Assembly: GCA_918026815.1 (NCBI GenBank)
Contig: CAKJVC010000158.1
Location: forward strand, 49,488-113,487
Length of the DNA: 64,000 nucleotides
Source: Chalara sp. BL73
Lineage: Eukaryota; Ascomycota; Leotiomycetes; Helotiales
Reading direction: 5' to 3'
Shown in pieces: positions 21,288-31,268 of the stretch. The position numbers were made by a program, and so were the translations under genes. Each line of letters begins with the position of its first letter. Position 1 is the first letter of the stretch. The notes below the pieces were generated by a model that was not told where the DNA came from, did not search any database, and saw only the letters and a program-made list of their open reading frames with translations.

Positions 21288-22649
21288 ATGGGTTCTTACA
21301 CCGTACCAACTAAACCGGCCCATATCGCGATTGGAGGTCTTCCCTTGATATCCCATACCATACCATTGCTCAACATAGCTCAGCACCTTGTCCATCGTGG
21401 TTGGGATGTGAGTTTCATTTCCACCGAGTCATTTCGGCACAAAATCGAAGAAATCGGGGCAACATTAGTGCCAATACCTGGTTGGGAATCTTTTGACGAT
21501 GCTGCAATGCGGGGATTGTTGAAAAATGGACGCGATCCCCTCCTGACCGAAACAAGCACACTGGTAGACAAGTTCTGGATCCTGTTCGCCCTCGGAATAT
21601 TGCCTGCATCTCATGCCGCACTCCAAAGCATTCTTGCAACTCATTCAGGCACGCCTGTCGTTGTGCTAAACGATCCATTGCTTTATGTAGCTACACCAAG
21701 TCAGCTCGGTGCACCGGGTCTAAAGCCGGCAGGCGTAATTTCTGTTGGCGTAATTCCATTACAAATGCATAGTATCGATACAACTCCACCCTGGCAAGGT
21801 TCAATGCTGAACTATTCTGAAGAAGGACGGAAACGAAATATTGAGCTGAACAAGATCGATCTCGAACGTCTTCTTCCCCAAAGACAGCGCTACCATGAGA
21901 TTCTGAAGGAGCTGGGAGCCACAATAGAGACACCACATATTCCCCTTAATGCAGTATATGCACTAGCGGACATTCATCTTCAGTTATCACCACCAAGCTT
22001 GGAATATCCTCGAAGCGATGGACCGGCTGACTTGCGATATACGGGAGGTCTTCCTCGGCGTAATGCTTCAAAAATAGCGACAGACGAGTTGCCAAGCTGG
22101 TGGGACGAAGTCATCCTAAACGATGAGAAGAAGCGAATAATCGCTGTTTCACAAGGCTCTGTAGTACATGACTACAGCGGTCTCGTAATTCCTACTTTAG
22201 CGGGATTGGGAGCGCGCAACGATCTTCTTGTCGTTGTAGCACTAGGTAAAAAGGGTGCAGTTCTGCCACCGTCAACAGCGATTCCCAAAAATGCGCGTAT
22301 TGCTGACTGGATCCCGTTCGACGATTTATTGGCCCACTCCGATATTTTCATCACCAATGGTGGATATGGCAGTTTTCAGAATGCAATCGCAAGAGGGGTT
22401 CCATTGGTTATAGCTCCCATCGACTTCGCGGACAAGAGAGATATAGCCGCCCGCGTGACTTGGTCAGGAGTTGGAGTCGATCTTGGACTAGGAATTCCAT
22501 CAGGGGAGAAAGTCTTGGGGGCGGTGAATGAAGTGTTAAGGGACCCGAAGTACAGAGAAAACGTTAATAAGGTAAAGGACGAGATTGCGGGATATGACCC
22601 TATTGAAGTTGTGGAAACAGCTGTGATAGATGTGGTGAGGATCGAATAG
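21288..22649 (+). CDS. Family 1 glycosyltransferase (UDP-sugar, MGT-like)
   Basis: A single exon; ATG 21288 gives 453 residues. The N-terminal acceptor half starts HIAIGGLPLISHTIPLLNIA, the usual first Rossmann strand and helix of GT1 enzymes. The C-terminal donor half has RIADWIPFDDLLAHSDIFIT, then NGGYGSFQNAIARGVPLVIA and DKRDIAARVTWSGVGVDLG, the donor-binding signature in the form found in macrolide-type transferases (NGG in place of the more common HGG). The enzyme probably puts a sugar from a UDP donor on a small lipophilic acceptor such as a sterol, phenolic or polyketide. No membrane anchor or signal peptide is seen, so cytosolic. It stands alone between relics, and the acceptor is unknown. 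Confidence 0.88.
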   Translation: MGSYTVPTKPAHIAIGGLPLISHTIPLLNIAQHLVHRGWDVSFISTESFRHKIEEIGATLVPIPGWESFDDAAMRGLLKNGRDPLLTETSTLVDKFWILFALGILPASHAALQSILATHSGTPVVVLNDPLLYVATPSQLGAPGLKPAGVISVGVIPLQMHSIDTTPPWQGSMLNYSEEGRKRNIELNKIDLERLLPQRQRYHEILKELGATIETPHIPLNAVYALADIHLQLSPPSLEYPRSDGPADLRYTGGLPRRNASKIATDELPSWWDEVILNDEKKRIIAVSQGSVVHDYSGLVIPTLAGLGARNDLLVVVALGKKGAVLPPSTAIPKNARIADWIPFDDLLAHSDIFITNGGYGSFQNAIARGVPLVIAPIDFADKRDIAARVTWSGVGVDLGLGIPSGEKVLGAVNEVLRDPKYRENVNKVKDEIAGYDPIEVVETAVIDVVRIE

Positions 22650-22949
22650 ATATGCCGAAATGATCATCAGACATAGGCAGAACGCTTTTAGATGCAAGCT
22701 GGCGCTATTCTGGAGGAGCTAAGCATAGCACAGCCATTGACATCATGGCATGCGGCCTCATGTTTCCCGAACCCGCAGCATAGATTAGTCAATAAGATGC
22801 TTGTTACGGTTGCCGTATATTGACTTGGACAAGCATGCTTTAGAGATCTAGTATTAGAGACTCATGAAATATAACACCTCGTTGCATTCATCCAATACTT
22901 GCGATCTATCCTTCGGATCGGATAATTCGATAATTGCGTATCTTTGACC
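22650..22949. other. Intergenic, convergent 3' flanks
   Basis: 300 nt between the convergent glycosyltransferase and carrier genes. No feature recognised. Confidence 0.4.
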
Positions 22950-24013
22950 TCATAGAGCGGCTTCTACATGAGATGCAGTCGCAAAAATTGGGTTCAAGAC
23001 TTTTGCAATACTTTCAGCGGTTGTGAACAATACACCTATATGCGATCAATTCTGCAGCAAAAGCACAGATTGGGCGTGGCACTCACCTCCACTGAGCACT
23101 GTCCTTCCTAGCCTCATTATGGTGCCGCGCCAGAATCCTCGGATTCCATCATCCTTAATAATGCTTGAAAAAGCTTCCATCGTAGTTGTAGCTCTAGCAG
23201 ATTGCGATCTCGTTTTGATACAATCGAATGGCTGCGTACAAAGAGTTGTAATGACGCCAGCAGCTGATCCATTAATGAAGTTCATGGCAGTATTTTGAGG
23301 AATATTATTGACTTCTTGGAAGTCCTTAATGATATTATACGATCCCATACGAAAACTGGTAGCCGTTGCTTGCTTCAACGTTGTTCCTACGAAACCACGA
23401 TATATTCCAATCATGCCATCCTCTCGTAATATCAATTTGATGCAATGAAGGGTGGATTGATAACGGTGCGCGTTCCGCGCATCATCAATTAATGCTGTCT
23501 TTATACGCTCGGTAGGCGTTACGGCAAAAATACTTGCAACAACACCAGCAGCCATCCCACTCAACATATTCCTGCCAGGGCTCAAGGTGCCTGTATGAGG
23601 ATCCTTGAACGCATTCTTTACTGTGTCAAAGGACAAGAAACGTACTGCGTCCTTGGCGACACTCCCAACAACCAATGCACCGCATCCTTTATATAGGGCT
23701 CTAAACCCCTCCTTCGTATAGACCTGGGAGACGATTCGAAATGGGTTTCGCGGGGGTTTCGAGCCAGGCTCACTATGTAGTTGAACACGAGTCTTGACAA
23801 ATTCGAAGGGATATGTAACAGCCGCTTCTATTCCACCCGCAATACCCCCTGAGATCAAGGACCTGCAATGACGTTAGGCATTAATAGCTGGTAAATTGGA
23901 AGGAGGTTTTGCGAATTTCAATTTGATTATGGGATATTTCTTTGCAAACAACCCTCCCATGGTATAGAAAATACTTACACAATCGGAGGTGTGTTCTTGT
24001 CTCTTACCACCAT
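22950..24013 (-). CDS. Mitochondrial carrier, citrate/tricarboxylate transporter type
   Basis: Three exons, 24013-23979, 23862-23087 and 23035-22950 (introns 116 and 51 nt), give 298 residues, the standard carrier length. All three carrier signatures are present: YPFEFVKTRVQ, TPTERIKTALI and QPFDCIKTRSQ, each PX[DE]XX[KR], with GISGG-like starts and YKGCGALVVG. The second signature followed by ALI and the opening SLISGGIAGG match the citrate transport protein Ctp1, which exchanges citrate for malate or another tricarboxylate across the inner mitochondrial membrane. The short first exon (MVVRDKNTPPIV) fits a protein without a cleaved presequence. This could be a paralogue of the housekeeping CTP1, given its accessory setting. 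Confidence 0.9.
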
Positions 24014-24490
24014 GGTCAATGTCTTGGGAGAATAAAAGAACAAAGAATATCGAATACAGTAAACTGTGAAATTGTGGCAAGCATACTCTTTATTCATAAT
24101 ATATAGATCCACACTTTGACGATGCACTAGTACTGTTTTGGTTAGCACAATGTTAAGCTCGTGCGCTGCCTTTAACCACACTGCCAGTCCTAAAAGTGGA
24201 CTACAGTAAGTTAGGTCTGATATTGAATATCAGTGCACAGATTTCAATACAAGTTTTGGACCTCAAAGATATAAAGGAGACATGCCGGAAAGACAATACA
24301 AGATAACCGCTGTTCATGCTACGCAATAGTAAAGATATTCTGCCTGATGACCTGACGACTCCGTATTCCTCCGTATTCTTATATAACCGAGTCTTTCTCT
24401 CGTAGTAAGCCGCGTCTTACTAGCTACTAAAAGGCACGGTAAGGCAGAATCATTCGCATCGTGCATAAGCAACATGTTTTCATATCCACC
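24014..24490. promoter_or_regulatory. Shared divergent promoter of carrier and hydrolase
   Basis: 477 nt between divergent start codons. Minus-strand ORFs here extend the carrier frame upstream but lack support. Co-regulation of the two genes is possible but not shown. Confidence 0.5.
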
Positions 24491-25587
24491 ATGTCTATAT
24501 TATCGTACTTGAGAGCGTATTTTTTTCGGTTATTCGCCAGCTTCACAACGACTAATAAGCTAGTCAGCCCTCCGGCAGCACTTACAGAGGAACCTACAAG
24601 GTCGTATTTCCGTCTGGACAACGACAGTTCGGACACCCTTACCCTTCCAGATGGACGAAAGCTAGGTTATGCACAGTATGGTTCGCAGACGGGGCGGCCT
24701 ATCCTTCTTCTACATGGCATTCCGGGCTCTCGCATAGACGGTGCTTTTTTTGACAAGTTAGCCCAGAAAGTAAACGCCCGTATTATTACTGCGGATAGAC
24801 CTGGTCTAGGTTGGAGCTCACCACATCCGGGTCGAACACTCCTTGATCATCCAAAAGACTTAGAACACCTCGCGAAGCATCTCGGACTAGAAGAGTACAG
24901 TGTATTGGTACGAGTCACATTTTACTCTTGAATGTCTTAGACTTTCTGCTAACAGTGTATATTTGATAGGGAGTATCAGGAGGTGGGCCGTATGCACTTG
25001 CTTGTGCGGTATCGTTACCTCGCGAAAAGCTCAAGTGTGTTTCGATCGTCTGCGGCCTGGGGCCGCCTGAAGTCGGTATGAGTGGAACGAATTTCTGGAA
25101 CTGGATTGGATTCTCAGGGGGTTTTCGCTATGCCCCGGTATTCATCGCCAGATGGTATTGGCAACGACAACCGGAAGGACGCTTGGACCTGACCGACGAA
25201 GAACGTCTTGAGCTTCTGCTGCAACGCGTGTCAAAATCTTTGGCAACGGCTCATGAGAAGGACCTTAAGATTTTAAAAGATGAAGGTTTTCACCGATTCG
25301 TTTTGCGAACGACTCGGGAATGCCTGGTGCAAGGGTTTGAAGGGTGGCTGCAGGATGGCAAGTTGATGTGCATGGACCATGGTTTTCGGATAGAAGACAT
25401 TCGTCCCGACCTACCTGTGCATCTATGGTACGGGAAGTTCGATACTAACGTTCCACTCAGCCATGGTGAGCATATAGCCGCGCGGTTGGGTGGTAGAGCG
25501 CATTTCAGAGTGGAGAATGAGACACACGCAAGCCTTGAAATAAACTGGCAGGAAGAGATATTGAGAGAATTGGTTAGGAGCACATGA
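24491..25587 (+). CDS. Alpha/beta hydrolase
   Basis: Two exons, 24491-24907 and 24970-25587 (62-nt intron ending ttgatag), give 344 residues. ATG 24491 in caccATG context is preferred over the upstream in-frame GTG. The core fold shows LPDGRKLGYAQYG, RPILLLHGIPGSRID (oxyanion region), ADRPGLGWSSPHPGRTLLD, the nucleophile elbow GVSGGGPYALACAV with the catalytic Ser made across the splice, the acid in YGKFDTNVP and the His in ETHASLEI. The N-terminus has a hydrophobic helix (LSYLRAYFFRLFASF), which might tether it to a membrane. The substrate is not predictable; esterase or epoxide-hydrolase-like roles are possible. Confidence 0.88.
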
Positions 25588-26937
25588 GGCTTAGATCAAG
25601 TCTGTTATAGATGTTAGTGTTGAGGGAATCGCATCTCAGTCAAGTTTAGCACTTGAGCTAGTCAATGTAGAATAGATATCGCCCCACCAATTTGGGAATA
25701 GACCGCGAGCGAAGATGCTTGCTAGTCACATACTCGAATAATCGAAATTATCTTCTGTTGCTTCAAGCGGCTTGTCAGAAAGTGAGCTAGTGAGCTCATA
25801 GGCTCGACCACAAGCGGCTGTGTCTTGAAATAGAGAGAGTAAAGTGTTGTGGGCTTGGCTGTGCTTTTAGTCAGCCGAATTGGTCGCTGTCAAACTAGAT
25901 TTATAGAAAGTATATGTCGGCAAAAGCGGCTTCGGCATCTGGCAACTAGGCTAGCCAGAAATAGTACTAGTGCATCGGCAAAGTTTTGGTTCGAAAATAA
26001 AGACTGAGAGCTTGCCCTGACTCATTTCGCATTCTAATGTACTGTAGTGGAAAGGACAAAATAAATTTGAGATATCGCAACAAGGGCAAGGCTGATGAGA
26101 GGCTAGCCTCGAAGTGTGTTGGTGTGCCTTTGACGTTGCCGGGAATGCCGAACCATCGGACCTCGGCTCGGCTAAGGCTTCGGCTAAGGCTTCGGGTAAG
26201 CCTCATTGTTTGACGTGAAATATTGTTGATGGAAAAAGCGTGTTGTTTGACCTAGATCATTTATACTGCACAAATTCGACGTTGAGGCATACTCATTCTC
26301 TTATCTTAGTAGTGTGAATATTAGAACATGAGAACCCAAATTCTAGAAGACCAGTGCAGTTCCCTGAAACGAAAAATAACATACACATAGATATAGCATT
26401 GAACTACTGGGACGAATGCTCATTCCAAAGCAGCAACCAAAGAGGAATATCCGATAAGTCAGAGTTCTTGTCCCAAATATTGAGCAGTGAAGTAACTGGG
26501 CAAACAACGGACATATCTGGTAAAAGGCAAGAGGTGAATCCGATTGTTTGTCCCACTCCAGCAAAATGAAATTGCTTAAGCAAATATATGAAGCCTCCTG
26601 GAAAACACAAGAGCACAGCCAATAATAACACTCAATGCATTAGGTAATGCCAGTAGTGAATAAACATGCAAGCTTTCACCAAGCACAAATAATCTCAATA
26701 AACAAAATATAACGTCCAACTCTACAAAATCTCCTGCCCATCTAAAATCCATGGAGTTCAATTGCGGGAGCTAATATAAGCAGTCATAAGGCAATTCCTC
26801 CGAGAGTTTTCGACCAAAAAGGCCTATCTGTTTAATTTCGTAAGCTCTCTTGACTCAGGTTGGGGAACTCGCAACTTGCTAATGCATGCTAATGCATAAT
26901 GTATGATACTACTGGATTATCAGACCTACCCAGACTC
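25588..26937. other. Intergenic
   Basis: About 1.35 kb between the hydrolase and a relic gene. Apart from a short tandem repeat at 26168-26203, only short chance ORFs are seen. Confidence 0.35.
26168..26203 (+). repeat. Short tandem repeat, 12 bp x 3
   Basis: tcggctaaggct stands twice and is followed by a third copy with two changes (tcgggtaagcct). Non-coding minisatellite. Confidence 0.6.
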
Positions 26938-27660
26938 TCAAGTACAGGCATCCACCACGAGGAACTTCTCCCTATAATCAGGATTTTCTCGACTGTAATC
27001 GGAACCCACCACTGAAGGTGGCTCAGAGTATTCATCATACCAGGAACAAGTCTGATATGTATTCAGTACCCAGATATTCTCTAGAAAACTGGATTTGATC
27101 CCCTATCCGCCCCGTTCGAAACAATTTTACACACATGGTACTTATAATAATGTTCGTGTGGATCCATAAATCCTTTGCTATTGAAATACACACTTTGGAA
27201 GTTATTTAATATGCCACCTTCTAGGTGCCATCCTTCGTTGGCAGCGGGCAGACACCCAGGCCAGGCTCAAGAGTGACCAAAACCGCATGTTTCTTGGACG
27301 CTTCTGGAAGGGAAATCGCGTCAGGTGTTATAGAATCAGATCGTCATTGGCTCACAGTGAAGGCAAGGTAGATATTGCTCCAACGGTCCGTGTATATAGG
27401 GTCGGCATCGCCCATCTACACGTAGAACTTTTGACTAGCCGAAAGTGTGCTGGGAGTACCAAATGTGATAGTGCTGTACTACCAGAGGACATCCCGGTTG
27501 TACGAGGAAGGGTTGTTGATGCTGTCGCAGTCTCGGGACTTGTTTCCATGAAAATAATAGGAGTGGACTTGAACTTATATTTTGCGGTGGTAATTCGGAT
27601 CAGCGAGAATCAGACTGTGAGGACACCCGAGAAAGTGCAAGTATAGTGACGAATAGCGAC
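26938..27660 (-). pseudogene. Relic of a Cys-containing gene of unknown family, several lesions
   Basis: Reading the minus strand from about 27600 to TGA 26938-26940, protein-like segments follow each other but not in one clean frame: SINNPSSYNRDVL, a possible 48-nt intron (gtag..ctag), QKFYV, a TAG, GDADPIYTDRWSNIYLAF, then NEGWHLEGGILNNFQSVYFN, HEHYYKYHV, a possible intron ending ttctag, and NIWVLNTYQTCSWYDEYSE down to FLVVDACT. Breaks include the TAG after QKFYV, a TGA near 27270 and at least one frame change near 27255-27300. A separate signal-peptide-like frame, MRFWSLLSLAWVSA, starts at 27288, so a shorter secreted protein starting there and broken by one extra C is an alternative reading. 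Family unknown to me. Confidence 0.4.
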
Positions 27661-28794
27661 CGGAGTACCACTATTATATGAGCCGATGTTTAAACAAACC
27701 ATGAGCTAGAGTCTCCATGGCATGAATGGCGCGTCAACGGCGAGCAAACTCTCCTTATAATATTGACTAGAAAGTCTTCAAATTGAGAGGCGTAACGCCA
27801 TTCCAAACCAGCGCCTATCTCTTCGAAGCCAACTAAACGAGATATTCAAGCCATCTCTGGCAACCAGATGCTTTTATGGCGCCCAGGAGCGTCTCCATAC
27901 GTATAGATTTCAGCCGTTGCTTGCCAAGTCATAAAATGACATTTCCGTGAAATAGTTAATATGATATTCTAGGAGATGAACTAACTCATGTGACATATAC
28001 TCTAAAAGGAATGTTTGCACACCCACATGTGATCTGCGTGCTCAACAACTTCAAATGCCACTTGAGAGAATATGTCTTCCAGAATAGGGCATTTGTATTC
28101 TAGGCATCCTATCGCAGGAAGGTGCATAGAACAAGCTGAAATATGACTTCACCAAACAGAGAAAATGAATAGAAAAGTTAATAAAAAGAACATCATGTTC
28201 TATCGAAAGAAATTTCAAGGAAGGAAAGTATTGGCATAAAGTCATAAAATATATCTGCTAATTTTATAATTAATCTGAGGCAAAAAATGTCTCCTTAGGG
28301 CAAATTATCTGCCAGATGTCTAGGTATATGTTTTGCATCTATGTAGTCAGATTAGCTGTAAGGTCTTTATGGACATCTGACTACTGATTTCACCTTTTTG
28401 GCACCCAACTATTAGGATTTTGAACCCCTTCATTGCTTGCGTCATAACGATCATAGTCACAACATCCTTATATTTCATCGTGTTTCACTTCTATGACGTA
28501 GTGACAGCGGGGCCGTAGAATCTGCAGTACCACATCTAAGGAATCGCAGACGTATCGACTCTCTATAATTTTACTGACCCATCAATGTCACACCATGTGC
28601 GACGTGGAAGAAATGCCCAGAGGAAATTCTGTCAAAATTTCGGCGTGAGGAGATACGGTACAGGAAGGGAGCCGTTCAGGAATTCATCAGTCATGAAGAG
28701 ACAAATGCCGTAGGAAGTTTGCAGTTATTGGTGCCGTGCTTTATGGACAGCCCGTCCGGCAGCGAGCGCAAGTCGACTGGGGGATACATCCATT
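27661..28794. other. Intergenic
   Basis: About 1.1 kb of AT-rich DNA. No ORF with protein-like content, RNA gene or repeat recognised. Confidence 0.4.
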
Positions 28795-29068
28795 TCAGGT
28801 CCTACTATTATCATCCTTTTCCACCTGCACAATCCTTGGTATAGCTGCACGCAGAGCATCCTTATCTGCCTGCGTCGCCTCAAGCCCCATGTTCTTCTCT
28901 GCTTTATCTGTCAAGTAGAGACCAATTGTGCCCCACGCTAGCATTCCGGTACCTAGAACAATTCGCGTCTGCGGAGAGAGGTTGAGGAAAGAGCTGGAGT
29001 TTGTTAGTTTTGCCTTCAAGAGTCTAACGAGCATCGTACCGGAGAATATTACGTGGATCAAGAGACAT
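28795..29068 (-). CDS. Small single-pass membrane protein, conserved in fungi (probably mitochondrial)
   Basis: Two exons, 29068-29040 and 28993-28795, joined across a 46-nt intron (gtacga, branch aactaac, ctccag), give 75 residues. The order is MSLDPRNILRSFLNLSPQTR, a membrane segment IVLGTGMLAWGTIGLYLTD, and the amphipathic tail EKNMGLEATQADKDALRAAI ending near VQVEKDDNSRT. I recall proteins of this size with the core SPQTR..GTG...WGTIGL..SD in many filamentous ascomycetes, where they are uncharacterised. Mitochondrial inner-membrane placement is inference. Reading through the intron would give a longer, less likely N-terminus. Confidence 0.75.
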
Positions 29069-29694
29069 TGCGATGGCTGGATTTTAAAGATGGAAGTATT
29101 GTGAAAACAAGAAACGCAAAAGGGAGTTAGAAACCCGTTCAAATGGGAGGGAAAGGTAAATGAAAGCCGAAGCCTGAGCTACAGGCAAGGCTTGGCACAC
29201 CCGCGCCCCCACTTTTACCTGTATTCATCAAGGTGCATCACTACAATATATAGTGAACTCACTATCAGAGACGTTCACAAGTTCATGTATTATAATGTAA
29301 TGCTTCTTTATCTGCGTATTCTATAGCCTAAAGACCACGACTCTCAAATATATAAACGCCCCTCCTTTCCTCCTTCCTTCTAAAGGGAACGATCCATCAC
29401 ACATATAGTCAAGGATCCCAAAATCAGTGTGAGCGCAGTAACGACTGAGGTCTGGTGGTCAAACTTTCAAGACTCCGGCTTACCTTAGAGTTGCTTCGGT
29501 GCTTTATTACCTATCATTTCTCGATAAATCCGCCACTTCCGGCAGCGTTTGAATCCTCCTCTGATAGTTCATCAGATCGTTACTTGGTCTCGCTCGCCAT
29601 CTAAGGCGGCCTCCTCCAAGTTCTGAGCAAACTCATTCAGCATTTGACCTCGTAAGCTACGAACAAGTATCTTGGGAGGGCTAGAAACAAGAAA
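29069..29694. other. Intergenic, divergent promoters
   Basis: 626 nt between the small membrane protein (minus) and the F-box gene (plus). AT-rich with a C/T-rich stretch around 29365-29385; no site named. Confidence 0.45.
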
Positions 29695-30924
29695 ATGGAG
29701 AATCTTCCCATCGAACTCCGGCAGAACATTCTTCAGTATGCGGATCTTTCGTCTCTGAAAGCCATTCGCCAGACTTCAACAGCATGGGCAGACCTGGGAG
29801 AAGAATACCTGATATCCCCCTCCTTCACAGCCCTCCCATGCCGCAGCGATATGGACCGTCTCCTGTCCATTTCTGAGCATCCAAAGTTCTCTTACCGCGT
29901 ACAATCCGTGACAATCAATCTAGGAGAGGTCAACGAGTACCATGCTCGCCATAACATATATTTCCAAAACTACATGCGGGAATATGAAGATCGAGTACAA
30001 GCCCAGGAGGAAACTTGGCAAGCCTACAACCATCTCAAAGTACTCAAGGAAATGCATCTTCCTAATTGCTGTGAGGAAAGTCGATTGGCCAGGATATTTG
30101 CATCTCTGCCCAATCTCATTGCTATAAATGTCACCCTCATGACCTACCCATTCTCCTCTTCTAGTTCCAGTTCTCTTGAGAAGATCTGGGCCATCCCATC
30201 AAGCCGTCTTCTTCCACGTGTCGCAACCAACGAGCGATTTACGGCGATCCTGTCATCTCTCACAACAAGTCGTCTCCATACCCTCACCCACGACCGCCTC
30301 CCTTTCGAGTTCTTCGCCCAGAAAGCACCACTCATATCTCTATTCGCCTCAGTTTTTCAACCTCTCACCACCCTCAACCTAACCCTGGACTACAGCGATA
30401 TGCCCAACGATCTCCACTTCCCGCAAGCCTTCCAAAACCTCGCCCATTGCCTGCGCGGCACCACTTCTCTCCAGACACTATCTCTCATCTTCCTCTCGCG
30501 CAAAAAGATCTCCATCTCGCCACTTCTTTCTGCTTTACGATCCTCGGAGCCCATGCTTGCGGAACTCTCGAGCCTGACTCTGGGAGGCATAACGGCCACC
30601 GAGAGCGAGCTCTCCCTTTTTTTAGGATCACTGCACAGTCTCAAGCATCTGCAGCTCGGCACCATAGGACTGCGAGCCCCGCATCAGCCAGTCAATGGCG
30701 GTTTGCAACTGCGCGAAGGGTCATTCTACGACCTGATTGCAAACGTGAAGAGTCAGCTTAATTTGGATCGTTTTGAGGCTATAGGTGACCTTAAAGCGTG
30801 GCCGAATGATGAGAGATGTAAGTCAAAGAAAGACTCGCCGGCTGTCGAGAATGTACTGCCCTCTTCAGAAGGACCGTCCTCTTCCAGCCATCCAGATACA
30901 CTACTTTATGTGAGAAAAAGCTGA
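29695..30924 (+). CDS. F-box protein with leucine-rich C-terminal region
   Basis: A single exon of 409 codons. The first 45 residues form an F-box: MENLPIELRQNILQYADLSS then LKAIRQTSTAWADLGEEYL, the Skp1-binding motif of SCF ubiquitin ligases. The rest has irregular leucine-rich segments (LTTLNLTLDY, LQTLSLIFLSRKKISISPLL, LAELSSLTLGGITATESEL, LKHLQLGTIGL) of the kind that select substrates. Such proteins are numerous in filamentous ascomycetes and most lack known targets. The last 50 residues are Ser-rich and probably disordered. A run of Ser codons lies near residue 155. Confidence 0.85.
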   Translation: MENLPIELRQNILQYADLSSLKAIRQTSTAWADLGEEYLISPSFTALPCRSDMDRLLSISEHPKFSYRVQSVTINLGEVNEYHARHNIYFQNYMREYEDRVQAQEETWQAYNHLKVLKEMHLPNCCEESRLARIFASLPNLIAINVTLMTYPFSSSSSSSLEKIWAIPSSRLLPRVATNERFTAILSSLTTSRLHTLTHDRLPFEFFAQKAPLISLFASVFQPLTTLNLTLDYSDMPNDLHFPQAFQNLAHCLRGTTSLQTLSLIFLSRKKISISPLLSALRSSEPMLAELSSLTLGGITATESELSLFLGSLHSLKHLQLGTIGLRAPHQPVNGGLQLREGSFYDLIANVKSQLNLDRFEAIGDLKAWPNDERCKSKKDSPAVENVLPSSEGPSSSSHPDTLLYVRKS

Positions 30925-31268
30925 CTAGCAACCAGGGATTCTTGAGGCCTTGGTGCCTATAGAAAATCTAAAGTTGTACGCTTCGCAATATATCATAGAT
31001 GAATAGCATAGACACACTTATTTTAGATAGCAGACGAATATTTGTAGGTAGACACTTATCCACGACGAAGAGACGATTCAAATTATTTCAGCAGCTGCAG
31101 ATTACTGGGTGTATTTATCACATATATAACGTAGTCATGAATGATGAAACAAGAGCCTTTCATTTCTCGTAGATGGCGAAACTCTCCTGAATGCATAGCA
31201 ACGCTCGTGATATAATTCTTTTCCAGAACGCCGAACCAGAACCAAGAAACAATCCATAAGATAGAGAT
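30925..31268. other. Intergenic, convergent 3' flanks
   Basis: 344 nt between the convergent F-box and NOG1 genes; AT-rich 3' UTR sequence, nothing else seen. Confidence 0.4.
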
